Shown piece after piece: positions 7,436 through 14,543 of a stretch of DNA of 24,238 nt (positions are counted from its first letter, which is position 1; each line of letters starts with the position of its first letter). The translations under genes and the position numbers were made by a program. Under the pieces are notes generated by a model. The model had not been told where the DNA came from. It saw only the letters and a list, made by a program, of their open reading frames with translations, and searched no databases. The DNA is from a virus, in IMG/VR virus record IMGVR_UViG_3300045146_000025, positions 1 to 24,238 of that record; one strand, written 5' to 3'.

Positions 7436-7690
7436 TTATTTGTCCTTTTTGGTTTCACTTTGCGATAGAACCGGAACCGGTTTCTCGGGTTGTTTGACGA
7501 TCACGTCATATCCGAGTTCTTTCATGACGCGCTGTAATTCCGGATTTCCTTTTGCGTTGATGATCTGTTCCGTGCGGGCTTTCATGGTGATGAGCTTTTG
7601 GACTGCCTGGCTTTCATATCCTCGCGCCGCCATCCAGACGACGATCCAGGACAGGACCACCATGACGATTTCACGCCAGTTCTTTTTCAT
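7436..7690 (-). CDS. Small membrane-anchored hypothetical protein
   Basis: An 84-residue protein with one N-terminal transmembrane segment (about residues 7-22, REIVMVVLSWIVVWMAARG) after a basic start, then a charged helical part and a Pro/Lys-rich tail (KQPEKPVPVLSQSETKKDK). The start at ATG 7690 follows GAGGAGAAAGGAA. Its stop lies two bases before the next start. A membrane protein in the middle of structural genes is odd; holin-like or spanin-like roles are possible, but nothing specific supports them. Confidence 0.7.
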   Translation of the reverse strand: MKKNWREIVMVVLSWIVVWMAARGYESQAVQKLITMKARTEQIINAKGNPELQRVMKELGYDVIVKQPEKPVPVLSQSETKKDK

Positions 7691-7733
7691 TTCCTTTCTC
7701 CTCGGTCAGAACATTTTTTTTGAATGCAATCAT
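7671..7733 (-). CDS. Possible 20-residue ORF (leader peptide?)
   Basis: ATG 7733 follows AAGGAG with a 3-nt gap, and the frame (MIAFKKNVLTEEKGNEKELA) ends at TGA 7671, overlapping the start of the next gene by 20 bases in another frame. It lies just after a strong hairpin. It could be a short coupling or leader ORF, or simply chance; the spacing is short for a good initiation site. Confidence 0.3.
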   Translation of the reverse strand: MIAFKKNVLTEEKGNEKELA

Positions 7734-7747
7734 GGTCTCCTTGAAAA

Positions 7748-7776
7748 GACCGGGGGGAGTGAAAGTCCCCCCGGTC
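7748..7776 (-). terminator. Perfect 11-bp hairpin, terminator-like
   Basis: The minus strand has GACCGGGGGGA, a seven-base loop (CTTTCAC) and TCCCCCCGGTC, followed by TTTTC. The stem is perfect and GC-rich, the T-tract is short. It lies 16 bases after the stop of the second decoration-like gene. It could be an intrinsic terminator that trims capsid transcripts, or an mRNA-stabilising hairpin. Downstream genes have no visible promoter, so readthrough is likely. Confidence 0.65.
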
Positions 7777-7792
7777 ATGGACCGTACAGGAA

Positions 7793-8215
7793 TCAAGCCC
7801 TCGCGGGTTCCCAAGTGACGAGCGTCATGAGGTTCGGGATTGCGACACCCGAATTGACCTCTTCGAACTGAAGCGTCAGCACGTCGCCCGCTTCCATCTC
7901 GACCCCTGAAGTCAGATAGATAGCATTCAGGGGAATATTTTTGAGATCGAGCGCAGTGAGATTGACGCCGGTCGGCAGATCAAGATTCCCAACTTCCGTA
8001 GACCCGGAACCGTCTCCGTTCTTAAAAATGACATTCAGGTTTTTCGTGTTGGTGTCGTTTCCCGTCACCGCTGTCCGAGGCACGAAATCCACCTGCGTGA
8101 CGCGGCATTTCTGAGGCGCGCAGAACAGCGCCGCCTCGTACGTCGCTGTGACTGCCGCCACCGTGGGAATAAAACCCTGTTGAGCGCGTTTACCCAAAAG
8201 AGCAGACCAAAGCAT
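7793..8215 (-). CDS. Capsid decoration-like protein, second of a tandem pair
   Basis: A 140-residue protein aligned end to end with its neighbour: MLWS-x-LLG at the start, APQKCRVTQVD, AVTG, KNLN, TEVGNLDL, VNLTA-x-DLKNIPLNA-x-YL, GVE-x-EAGDVL and a TW-x-P-x-A C-terminus, without gaps larger than a few residues. Strand-like patterns and lack of charged helices fit a small beta-rich virion protein. Its place directly after the capsid gene is where head decoration proteins usually lie; this is position-based. A hairpin follows its stop. Confidence 0.78.
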   Translation of the reverse strand: MLWSALLGKRAQQGFIPTVAAVTATYEAALFCAPQKCRVTQVDFVPRTAVTGNDTNTKNLNVIFKNGDGSGSTEVGNLDLPTGVNLTALDLKNIPLNAIYLTSGVEMEAGDVLTLQFEEVNSGVAIPNLMTLVTWEPARA

Positions 8216-8227
8216 GGTTTCCCCCCT

Positions 8228-8650
8228 TTAGGCCGCGGACGGTCCCCAAGTGATGAGCGCGATGCAGTCGGGCATGTCAACGCCATTCCCGACTTTTTCA
8301 TACGACAGCACCAGCACGTCTCCTGCTTCCAGTTCCACGCCCGGTGCGAGATACGTGGCATTGAGCGGGATGTTCTTCAGGTCGGCCGCCGTGAGATTCA
8401 CGTCCGCCGAAAGATCGAGATTGCCGACCTCGGTCGTTCCTGCCCCAGCAGATCCGGCATTCAAAATGTTGAGGTTTTTCCGGTCGGTTCCGTCGCCCGT
8501 GACGGCAGCCTGTGGGATGATGTCGACCTGTGTCACCCGGCATTTTTGCGGGGCCACGAACAACGGATGGGATTCGGTAGTCGTGGCGGCCGCCACTGCC
8601 GGAAGGAATCCCGTCGTCACCCGCGAACCCAGAAGATCACTCCAAAGCAT
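8228..8650 (-). CDS. Capsid decoration-like protein, first of a tandem pair
   Basis: A 140-residue protein from ATG 8650, same length as the next gene and similar throughout; more than half of positions look identical by eye. Its N-terminus MLWSDLLGSRVTTGFLPAV, the core APQKCRVTQVDIIPQ and the closing ITWGPSAA correspond to the copy downstream. Twelve bases separate the genes. The two could form a hetero-oligomeric decoration or act on distinct lattice sites, but this is speculation; neither has a catalytic motif. Confidence 0.78.
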   Translation of the reverse strand: MLWSDLLGSRVTTGFLPAVAAATTTESHPLFVAPQKCRVTQVDIIPQAAVTGDGTDRKNLNILNAGSAGAGTTEVGNLDLSADVNLTAADLKNIPLNATYLAPGVELEAGDVLVLSYEKVGNGVDMPDCIALITWGPSAA

Positions 8651-8676
8651 ATCGATTCTCCTTATTGAAATGTGAA

Positions 8677-8698
8677 GGCGGGCGGACCGCCGCCCGCC
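8677..8698 (-). terminator. 9-bp GC hairpin after the membrane-anchored gene
   Basis: On the minus strand GGCGGGCGG, loop CGGT, then CCGCCCGCC followed by TTCACATTTC. The stem is perfect and wholly GC, but the following T-tract is weak, so it may pause or stabilise transcripts more than end them. It lies between the small membrane-anchored gene and the first decoration-like gene. Confidence 0.5.
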
Positions 8699-8704
8699 GG
8701 TTTC

Positions 8705-9034
8705 TTAGTCAACAATCCGCGCAGTGTCGGCTGCGAGAACAGCCGCGAAAACTTGTCCGTTCAACGTGAACAGCCCCCACTTCACCACGCCGCCGCCGCT
8801 CTTGAGAGTGTCGACTGCGGTCAATGCCGCATCGCCCGAATCAAACGCGATCGACGCCATTGCTGTCGCAGCTCCCGTTGCCGAAATCCCCCAATCCGAA
8901 GAGGTGATCGCTGTAGTGCTTCCGGTATCGCCGAGCGTCAAAGCTCCGGAACCACCCGCCGCGGCGAATAGTGCGGCGGCGATTAGCGCCGCCGCGACGA
9001 GCAAATATTTCGGTTTGATGTTGATCTTCATCAT
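8705..9034 (-). CDS. Small protein with N-terminal signal or membrane segment
   Basis: About 109 residues from ATG 9034 (or 9031), with AGGAGG just upstream; an upstream TTG at 9046 overlaps the capsid gene stop. The N-terminus MKINIKPKYLLVAAALIAAALFAAAGG looks like a signal peptide or anchor, followed by a small Gly/Ala/Ser/Thr-rich domain (TLGDTGSTTAITSSDWG, KSGGGVVKWGLFTLNGQVFAAVLAAD). No family recognised. The IKPKYLL codons repeat, with one mismatch in 22 bases, a segment of the upstream capsid gene, where IKPKYLL also occurs in frame. A virion or membrane role cannot be decided. Confidence 0.7.
   Translation of the reverse strand: MMKINIKPKYLLVAAALIAAALFAAAGGSGALTLGDTGSTTAITSSDWGISATGAATAMASIAFDSGDAALTAVDTLKSGGGVVKWGLFTLNGQVFAAVLAADTARIVD
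8999..9020. repeat. 22-bp near-repeat, copy in the small membrane-anchored gene
   Basis: The 22 bases at 8999-9020 match 9388-9409 in the capsid gene with one mismatch, in the same orientation and the same reading frame (both encode IKPKYLL). It may come from a small duplication or recombination next to the capsid gene. Confidence 0.6.
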
Positions 9035-9042
9035 GGTCCTCC

Positions 9043-11358
9043 TCAACCCACGGTATTGCGATGGGCACAGCGCCAGTCAAGCAAACCGCGACCGTAGATA
9101 TGCCGAATCTTGAACGTGGTCTTGTCCGCCGTGAACATGGACCCGGACAGCGGATTGTCCTGCACGAACAGTTCCGGTTCCTCGCGGCCCTGGAAGAACC
9201 CCACTTCGAGGCCGGGGCAATCCCGCGGATCGGCGACACAATACCAGTCATTGGTATCGGACCAGTAATCCACTTGGATCGGCTCGATGCCCATTGCAGA
9301 CACCATCCGAACGTCGTTGTTTGCGGAACTCGTGACCTTTTCGGTCTTGAGCGCCGTAAAGACGGCATCCGCGAGATCGATCGGGTAGAGCAAATACTTC
9401 GGTTTGATGCCGAGCCGCTTGGAGCTCGACAGCTCCGCGAATTTGCCCATTGCGACCCAGACCGCAATCAGCGCCGTCTGGCTGAATGCCGTGGTCAACA
9501 GGTTGACATGCGATCCGGCATGGAACCATACCACTCCGTCCGGGGCCGTAATGGTGTTGTTGACGAACGTATCGAAAATGAATTCATTCAGCGTGTGCGC
9601 AGCTGCGCGGGCAAGCTTCCGGGGAATCCTCTGGACTGCGCCCACGTCGTCGTTGACGATGGTTTCCCAGGTCAGATCCTCGATCCCGCCGTATTTCGAC
9701 GGCGTGTACGTGGCGTGCACGTCGGTCGGGCTGGTCAGCGAAGGATAAGGCTGGCCTTCGCTCACGGCTCCCAGGTTCTCGTATCCGCCGATCTGGGTCC
9801 GGTCCTGTGCCCGCATGTCGGACACTGGAACGATCGACACGACCTTGCGCCACTGATCCAGACCGGATTCGGCGTATTCCTTCATCAGCGACTTATTGAC
9901 TGCGTTGCCGATCACCTGATCCCAATTGGATTGACTGATCGATTCGCCGAACCGACGCAGGCCGGGAGCGTTCTTGATTTCGCGGGTAAACCGTTCGTCA
10001 CCGGTGATGTCCACGTACAACTGGCGGATCGAGCGGAACCGCGGGGTTTTGTTCACATCCTGCCCCAGGAAAAAGCCATCCACGGCTTCCTGGAGCTTGT
10101 CGGCTTCATCCTTCTGGACGGTTGCACCGTATCCTTTGATCTGGTGGGTCTGGGCAAATGCCCCGATGACCTTTTCCCAGGATTCCAGGGATTCCCTGAG
10201 ATTTTTCTCCTGGAATACGATTACGTTCCCCTTGTCATCCGAGAACTGTTTCCGAATCGCATCCTTCGCCTCCCGGGGCAGGCTGGAACCAGCCAGGGCT
10301 TCGTTCAGCATTGCCCGGCATTCGATCCGGGAAATGCGATCGTCCTGGTCGGTGGATTTTGCCGTGGGCGGAGGCAGTTCCGGCTCCGGCTCCGGTTCCT
10401 CCCTGTGATTCAGGGCTTCGATGATTTTATCTACCGCGGCCGTGTCCATTTTGGCGGACAGGGTTTCACGGACCACATCGAGAACCTTGTCCTGATCCGG
10501 ATTGTCTCCGAGCGCCTTCACTTTGTCGGGCGCAACGGATTCGAGCAGTTTCAGCAGTTTTTCCAACATCTGAAAATCCTCCAATTGTTTTTGGTTTTCA
10601 CTTTCGATCATTTTGAGCAACCCCCCGCCGGCGGCCGGGTCCACCACCACGTCAACGGAATTGACTTTCAGGATTTTGCCAACCCAGTTAACCAACGTGC
10701 CGCCCATCTTTTTTGGATACGAGGTCCCTTCGGCTACATGGGAAAGGCCGAGGATGTCGCGTTTCCCTTTCCTGAACGCGCTCACCAACATGGTTTTCAT
10801 CCATGCGGCGTTTTCAAGGATGTTGAACGTCCCGTGGTTCGCCTGGGCGGATTCATTCCACGTCACACCGTCGATGAATCCCACGATGTCCTTGACCTTC
10901 TTCCCCGTGCCTTTCGAATGATCCTCATCGGACCGGGCCAGCACGCGAGCGCCTTCGTACAGGGGGGCTGCCTCTTTCAGGACTTCGGGCGGGTAATAAT
11001 TGCGATTCTTAGACAGTCCGGCCTTGATAATCTGCACCTCCCACGTCGAGCCTGTGTCGTCTTTGGCCTCGACCAAAGACATCTCGACCGGGAGCCGCAG
11101 GTTCTTCTCGCGGCCAACAAAATCCTCGAATTTGATTCCCTGCCTGTCGTTGTTCTTCGTGTCGGTTCCCTCCTTCATGACCCATTTTCCATCTTTCTTC
11201 TCGGCCATTTTGGACAGTACCGCGTTGGCCGTAGCTGTTGCTTTGCCGTCGTCTTTGTATTCCTCGAAGGCCGCGTTGAACGCCTTGATCCATGCGTCCA
11301 TCAATTTGGCCGGAAGCTTTTTCACCCAATCGGGAGCAGTTTTTGAAGTGTAAGGCAT
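9043..11358 (-). CDS. ChaB domain-prohead protease-scaffold-major capsid fusion
   Basis: A 771-residue protein joining several head functions. Residues 15-52 (LPAKLMDAWIKAFNAAFEEYKDDGK) resemble a ChaB-type domain. Residues 85-250 look like a Mu-I or S78-like prohead protease: strands, then H147 (DEDHSKG), S206 in LGLSHVAEG, and SVDVVVDPAAGGG near 234-246; I propose His147 and Ser206 as catalytic. Residues 255-430 are helical and charged with a Glu-Pro linker (about 319-331), fitting a scaffold. Residues 430-771 carry capsid-like text: RQLYVDITGDERFTREI, GGYENLGAVSEGQPYPSL, KLARAAAHTLNEFIFDTFVNN, LGIKPKYLLYP, FFQGREEPELFVQDNP. The protease would free the capsid domain during head maturation. 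ATG 11358 follows AAAGGGGAAAGTA. Domain calls are by eye. Confidence 0.85.
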   Translation of the reverse strand: MPYTSKTAPDWVKKLPAKLMDAWIKAFNAAFEEYKDDGKATATANAVLSKMAEKKDGKWVMKEGTDTKNNDRQGIKFEDFVGREKNLRLPVEMSLVEAKDDTGSTWEVQIIKAGLSKNRNYYPPEVLKEAAPLYEGARVLARSDEDHSKGTGKKVKDIVGFIDGVTWNESAQANHGTFNILENAAWMKTMLVSAFRKGKRDILGLSHVAEGTSYPKKMGGTLVNWVGKILKVNSVDVVVDPAAGGGLLKMIESENQKQLEDFQMLEKLLKLLESVAPDKVKALGDNPDQDKVLDVVRETLSAKMDTAAVDKIIEALNHREEPEPEPELPPPTAKSTDQDDRISRIECRAMLNEALAGSSLPREAKDAIRKQFSDDKGNVIVFQEKNLRESLESWEKVIGAFAQTHQIKGYGATVQKDEADKLQEAVDGFFLGQDVNKTPRFRSIRQLYVDITGDERFTREIKNAPGLRRFGESISQSNWDQVIGNAVNKSLMKEYAESGLDQWRKVVSIVPVSDMRAQDRTQIGGYENLGAVSEGQPYPSLTSPTDVHATYTPSKYGGIEDLTWETIVNDDVGAVQRIPRKLARAAAHTLNEFIFDTFVNNTITAPDGVVWFHAGSHVNLLTTAFSQTALIAVWVAMGKFAELSSSKRLGIKPKYLLYPIDLADAVFTALKTEKVTSSANNDVRMVSAMGIEPIQVDYWSDTNDWYCVADPRDCPGLEVGFFQGREEPELFVQDNPLSGSMFTADKTTFKIRHIYGRGLLDWRCAHRNTVG
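9388..9409. repeat. 22-bp near-repeat, copy in the capsid domain
   Basis: Partner of the copy at 8999-9020; one mismatch in 22. It encodes IKPKYLL in the capsid domain, a segment that is common in capsid proteins of this type, so this copy is likely the original. Confidence 0.6.
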
Positions 11359-11369
11359 TACTTTCCCCT

Positions 11370-11696
11370 TTATGTTGGTACGGCCGGGACATTCGTCCCG
11401 ACTTCGATTTCGACGACGGTTGACCGGAGTTTCACGCCGGTAGACAGTTCAACGTATGCCTGGATGCGATATGTTCCCGCCGAGGCGAAATCCGTCGCCA
11501 GCGTGACATAATACAATTTACCATCAGACCCATCGGTCGTGAAAATCGCAGTCTTTTCCGATGTCACGCCCGTCAAGTCTTTGACGTAAAACTTTTTGAC
11601 CGTCGCGTTTGAAATGTTTTTCGCCGCAAGCGTCACGGAGTCTTTGATCGTGATCGTGATCGTGACCCCGACATCTCCGGCTTGCATGTCACTCAT
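11370..11696 (-). CDS. Ig-like or BppU-N-like structural protein
   Basis: A 108-residue beta-rich protein. The order MQAGDVGVTITITIKD, ATVKKFYVKDLTG, FTTDGSDGKLYYVT, FASAGTYRIQAYVELSTGVKLRS, TVVEIEV resembles the N-terminal Ig-like domain of phage baseplate upper proteins, where a G-T/S-DGK-Y segment and a G-x-[YW]-x-[IV]-QA strand are typical. It starts at ATG 11696, overlapping the previous stop as ATGA. A virion surface or adaptor role is likely. Bases 11647-11664 contain three tandem TGATCG-like units, encoding part of the ITITI strand. Confidence 0.65.
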   Translation of the reverse strand: MSDMQAGDVGVTITITIKDSVTLAAKNISNATVKKFYVKDLTGVTSEKTAIFTTDGSDGKLYYVTLATDFASAGTYRIQAYVELSTGVKLRSTVVEIEVGTNVPAVPT

Positions 11697-11863
11697 ACGT
11701 AAACCGTCCTATCAATCGTCGCGACCATGTATGCATCTTCGTTGATATTAAAAGCCATGTTCGCGCTTTCGCTGATTGTTGTATGCACATACGCATCTTT
11801 CGGTAATTCCGGTCGCGTACGAAACCGATGAATGAACGAATCAAGTAAAAGTATAATGCTCAT
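11693..11863 (-). CDS. Small hypothetical protein, 56 residues
   Basis: ATG 11863 follows GGTGAATTGAT and the frame runs 56 codons to TGA 11693, overlapping the next start as ATGA. The product begins MSIILLLDSFIHRFRTRPELPKDAYVHTTISESANMAF and ends DRTVYV. No family recognised. Tight overlap with its neighbour and a plausible ribosome binding site support translation. The gap would otherwise hold 179 bases with no gene. Confidence 0.65.
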   Translation of the reverse strand: MSIILLLDSFIHRFRTRPELPKDAYVHTTISESANMAFNINEDAYMVATIDRTVYV

Positions 11864-11875
11864 ATCAATTCACCG

Positions 11876-12550
11876 TCACAATGCATTTATGGCCGCGTTG
11901 AGCCGAGAGATATATGGCGAAATGTCAATGCCATAGATTGCAATTGCCTGATAATAAACATTTATCCGAGCTACGTTGCTACCATTTCGATTCAGCCCAT
12001 TTATATCAATTTGATAATTTGGTTTATTCCCCGATGGTAGTGTGCAGTCCAAAATACCATTGCGATACGCATTTAATCCGGCCATTGCCAATGTTCCGGA
12101 AGTCGCTTCCGGTGCCGCTGTTTTCCCTGTGCCTCCGCCCGCAAAATACCAAACATCATATAAGATCGGTGGGCCTGTCGCTTTAACATGGGCTGGTTGT
12201 ATACCATAAAGATAGCTCAAGGAATAATCATAACTACCAAATATATAAAGGGATGATGCAAATGATGTCATATTAGAAAATCTTATTATAATACTATAAT
12301 TCGTTGCGGGAATAATTCCCGATCTTAGATATTGCGAGGTATTAAACTTCCACCCGTTTTCCACGTCCCACGTTGGAGCAACTCCCAGTGCCGCATTATT
12401 AACTCCCGGCGTTGCCAAATTTGTGTAACTACCGGCAAGACTGGATGCCCCCTTGGGTTGATACGCCGCAAGACAAGCCGTTCTTGGTATCCCTCCCGCC
12501 AGCCACCACGGGGGAGATTGCATTATCGATGTCCTGCGCATATTGAGCAT
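11876..12550 (-). CDS. LamG/concanavalin-like structural protein
   Basis: A 224-residue protein whose pattern resembles phage LamG-like jelly-roll proteins: LAAYQPKGASSLAGSYTNLATPG, then a W-x-x-x-x-GW-KFN segment with SQYLRSGIIPATNYSIIIRFSN, a central strand-rich part, NAYRNGILDCTLPSG and a C-terminal helix (ISPYISRLNAAINAL). Such domains bind carbohydrate or other surfaces and occur in phage tail fibre and head fibre proteins. It starts at ATG 12550, overlapping the previous gene as ATGA, after GAGGAACTG. The segment 11890-12300 is visibly AT-richer than the flanking structural genes, a sign of modular exchange. Confidence 0.68.
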   Translation of the reverse strand: MLNMRRTSIMQSPPWWLAGGIPRTACLAAYQPKGASSLAGSYTNLATPGVNNAALGVAPTWDVENGWKFNTSQYLRSGIIPATNYSIIIRFSNMTSFASSLYIFGSYDYSLSYLYGIQPAHVKATGPPILYDVWYFAGGGTGKTAAPEATSGTLAMAGLNAYRNGILDCTLPSGNKPNYQIDINGLNRNGSNVARINVYYQAIAIYGIDISPYISRLNAAINAL

Positions 12551-13629
12551 CAGTTCCTCATGAATCCGAATTGAATTTGCAGACCGGAAGCGGTATACGT
12601 CCCCGTGCCCCTGCTCACGCCCGCAACATAAAGCGATGTCGTAGCGGCCCCGGCCTTCATCATCAAGCCGATTCCTCGGACGCAGGCCACCCGGTTCGCG
12701 CCAAGATCGTAATAATCGGCGGATGAAATTGACACCCTGCCGATCACCGTCAGGACTTCCGTGTCGTTGATGTCGGGGGCCGAATTTTCTGTCCCCAGAC
12801 TCGTGTTTGCATTGAAAAAAATCAGATCGAACGGCTGGCCCTGGTCGCTGATGTCACTCACCATAACGGATTGTAAAATAACCGTTCCCCCATTGACCCG
12901 TGCTGCCGATGCAATTTCCTGCGTGTCGAAAAGTGTATCACCGTCCGCATATATACTCGTGTCGAGCGAAGCAGTGATGAGAACGACCGAATCAGGCGAA
13001 ACGGTTTGTCCGATCATGTTCTCGCCAGCAGCCACGGATGCCACGTCAACGTTGCCTATGTCCACGCCATCGTTGGACGCGAGTTTTCCGATGGCATTTG
13101 TTCCCGCCGGGAGGGATGTCATGCCCGCGATCCCGGAGGCCGCTAGATGCCGGAGCTTTGCGGAAATGCTTCCCGTCGCGCTGGCTGCATCGGCGTTTGC
13201 GCCGAACGGGTCCGTCGGGACCGAGGCTACGTCCACATCCCCAATGTCAACGCCGGAATTGGCAGCGAGTTTGCCGATTGCGGCAGAGCCGGCTTGTAAT
13301 GTCGCCTGCACCGCAAATGTGCCGGAGTTTTTGACGTTGCCGATTTCCGCGGTTCCGGCGGCCAGTTTTCCAATTTCAGCAGACCCCGCCCCAAGCACCA
13401 CGGCCTCGCTGTCCAGCGTGATTTTGACATCCGATGCTCGAAGTTCCGCATCGGTCACCGGGCCAGAGACCGGAACCGCCGTCGCCCTCAATTCGGTGTC
13501 GGTTAGCGGCGCAATGGCCGCGCCTGTGGTCGTCTTGACAACGATGACCTTCTGGTACTTTTTCGACGAAATTTCTTCCGTGGCGATGGTTTCGCCAGTT
13601 GCATCGTTTTGCCTAATCACTTCTGCCAT
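12550..13629 (-). CDS. Repeat-containing virion protein (IGKLA/DIGDVDVASV repeats)
   Basis: A 359-residue protein. Residues 75-210 contain degenerate repeats: IGKLAAG, AEIGNVKN, IGKLAANSGVDIGDVDVASV and IGKLASNDGVDIGNVDVASV, spaced by Ala/Gly/Ser-rich linkers. The last two are near identical over 20 residues, about 70 residues apart. The C-terminal part (from about residue 210) is a separate beta-rich domain (VVLITASLDTSIYADGDTLFDTQEIASAARVNGGTVILQSV). I have seen such IGKLA/DIGDVDV repeats in uncharacterised phage structural proteins. It precedes the LamG-like gene, so both may form a head or tail fibre. It begins 16 bases or so after a terminator-like hairpin's T-tract, at ATG 13629 after AAAGGAAATCCG. 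Confidence 0.72.
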   Translation of the reverse strand: MAEVIRQNDATGETIATEEISSKKYQKVIVVKTTTGAAIAPLTDTELRATAVPVSGPVTDAELRASDVKITLDSEAVVLGAGSAEIGKLAAGTAEIGNVKNSGTFAVQATLQAGSAAIGKLAANSGVDIGDVDVASVPTDPFGANADAASATGSISAKLRHLAASGIAGMTSLPAGTNAIGKLASNDGVDIGNVDVASVAAGENMIGQTVSPDSVVLITASLDTSIYADGDTLFDTQEIASAARVNGGTVILQSVMVSDISDQGQPFDLIFFNANTSLGTENSAPDINDTEVLTVIGRVSISSADYYDLGANRVACVRGIGLMMKAGAATTSLYVAGVSRGTGTYTASGLQIQFGFMRN

Positions 13630-13644
13630 CGGATTTCCTTTATC

Positions 13645-13687
13645 GTTTTAAAAAAGAGGAGCTGGCGGAGGCCAGTCTACCAGCTCC
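13645..13687 (-). terminator. Intrinsic terminator-like hairpin with T-tract
   Basis: The minus strand has GGAGCTGG, a 14-base loop and CCAGCTCC, followed directly by TCTTTTTTAAAAC. The eight-base stem plus T-run is the classical rho-independent pattern. It follows the stop of the holin-like gene by about 30 bases. The next gene begins about 16 bases after the T-tract with no room for its own promoter, so termination is probably partial, setting a lower transcript level downstream. Confidence 0.72.
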
Positions 13688-13718
13688 CCCTTGATGCACC
13701 CCGCCGAGGAGAGGGGAC

Positions 13719-14033
13719 TTACTTCAGCTTCTCCACTGCATCCCGTACCCCGACGAGACCCAAAACGCCCGCGATCCCATAGATGAGATCGTAGGGGAGT
13801 TTTACGCCCATCGTTTCGCATACGGCGACTGCAATCACGACCCCGACGGCCGCGTAGGTTTTCCATCCGGCATTCCCGGAAATGTCGGCCATTGCCGAGC
13901 GCACCGCGCCGAGACCCAAGGCGGCCAACACTGCATACGCGGCCTCCGGTATTTGCACATTGAAAATCACCGGGACCAATACGGCCACAGCCAGCAACCC
14001 GGCCATAATGTAAGTTTTTCTGCCCTTCAACAT
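13719..14033 (-). CDS. Small multi-spanning membrane protein (holin-like)
   Basis: A 104-residue, strongly hydrophobic protein. Two hydrophobic blocks, roughly residues 8-45 and 58-98, each long enough for two membrane spans, surround a small polar centre (SAMADISGNAGWK). It opens with a basic MLKGRKTYIM and ends VRDAVEKLK. The proteins GRKTYIMAGLLAVAVLVPVI and AALGLGAVRSAM match a widespread small phage membrane family that I associate with holin candidates. It lies at the end of a run of small membrane genes and before a terminator, after AGGAGGAGCATC. Holin function is inference. Confidence 0.6.
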   Translation of the reverse strand: MLKGRKTYIMAGLLAVAVLVPVIFNVQIPEAAYAVLAALGLGAVRSAMADISGNAGWKTYAAVGVVIAVAVCETMGVKLPYDLIYGIAGVLGLVGVRDAVEKLK

Positions 14034-14054
14034 GATGCTCCTCCTTTTTGGGGT

Positions 14055-14543
14055 TTATTTGATCCAACGGTCCGCGAGAACGATTCCCGAAACCAAAACC
14101 ACCCCGACAGCTACGCCGGGCCAGAACTTTGATTTTGGTTTGATCTCTTCGGCTACCTGTTTTTTAATCTTTTCCATCGCGGCAAATTCGCCGCCGGGAA
14201 AATAAATCGAATCACTTAAAGCTGTTGACATGCAGGGTCCATAATTCCGGACCAATGATTTAATTTCACCGAAAGCACTCTGTTGCGAAAATTCCTTTTC
14301 CGAAACAATCGTTTCGGCCGCTGCCGTGTCACCCTGGATCAAGACATATTCCGTGTCCGGCTTCGAGGGAACCGGAACGAATTTGATCCGTTGCTGATAG
14401 ACGGTGTCGGGCTTTGCCGGCAAATACGTAACCATCGGCACGGGTTTCTCAACGATCCGCTCGCGTGGATGTGCCCAATACAGCGTCCCCATGATAAGTG
14501 CCGCTGCCGCAAAAAGAACAATGACAAATGTCGTGAGCTTCAT
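14055..14543 (-). CDS. Membrane protein with N- and C-terminal spans (spanin-like?)
   Basis: A 162-residue protein. The N-terminus (residues 4-23, TTFVIVLFAAAALIMGTLYW) is a transmembrane segment or anchor, followed by a Pro-rich part (RERIVEKPVPMVTYLPAKPDTVYQQRIKFVPVPSKPDTEYV), a polar middle with one Cys near 116, and a C-terminal hydrophobic segment (residues 141-158, WPGVAVGVVLVSGIVLA). Location between a DUF5675 protein and a holin-like protein could suggest a lysis role such as a spanin, but I see no coiled coil or lipobox. It overlaps the previous gene's stop by four bases. Confidence 0.5.
   Translation of the reverse strand: MKLTTFVIVLFAAAALIMGTLYWAHPRERIVEKPVPMVTYLPAKPDTVYQQRIKFVPVPSKPDTEYVLIQGDTAAAETIVSEKEFSQQSAFGEIKSLVRNYGPCMSTALSDSIYFPGGEFAAMEKIKKQVAEEIKPKSKFWPGVAVGVVLVSGIVLADRWIK

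Noticed and set aside
9061-11346. Plus-strand 761-codon ORF
   Set aside because: It mirrors the capsid fusion gene in the complementary frame; the composition (many Arg, His, Phe) is typical of a shadow, and the minus product is clearly a head protein.
11647-11664. Tandem TGATCG units as a regulatory repeat or CRISPR-like array
   Set aside because: Only three six-base units inside a coding region, encoding an Ile/Thr strand; no spacers.
12761-13651. Plus-strand 296-codon ORF
   Set aside because: Complement of the repeat-containing virion protein; all neighbours are on the minus strand and no ribosome binding site or family pattern is seen.
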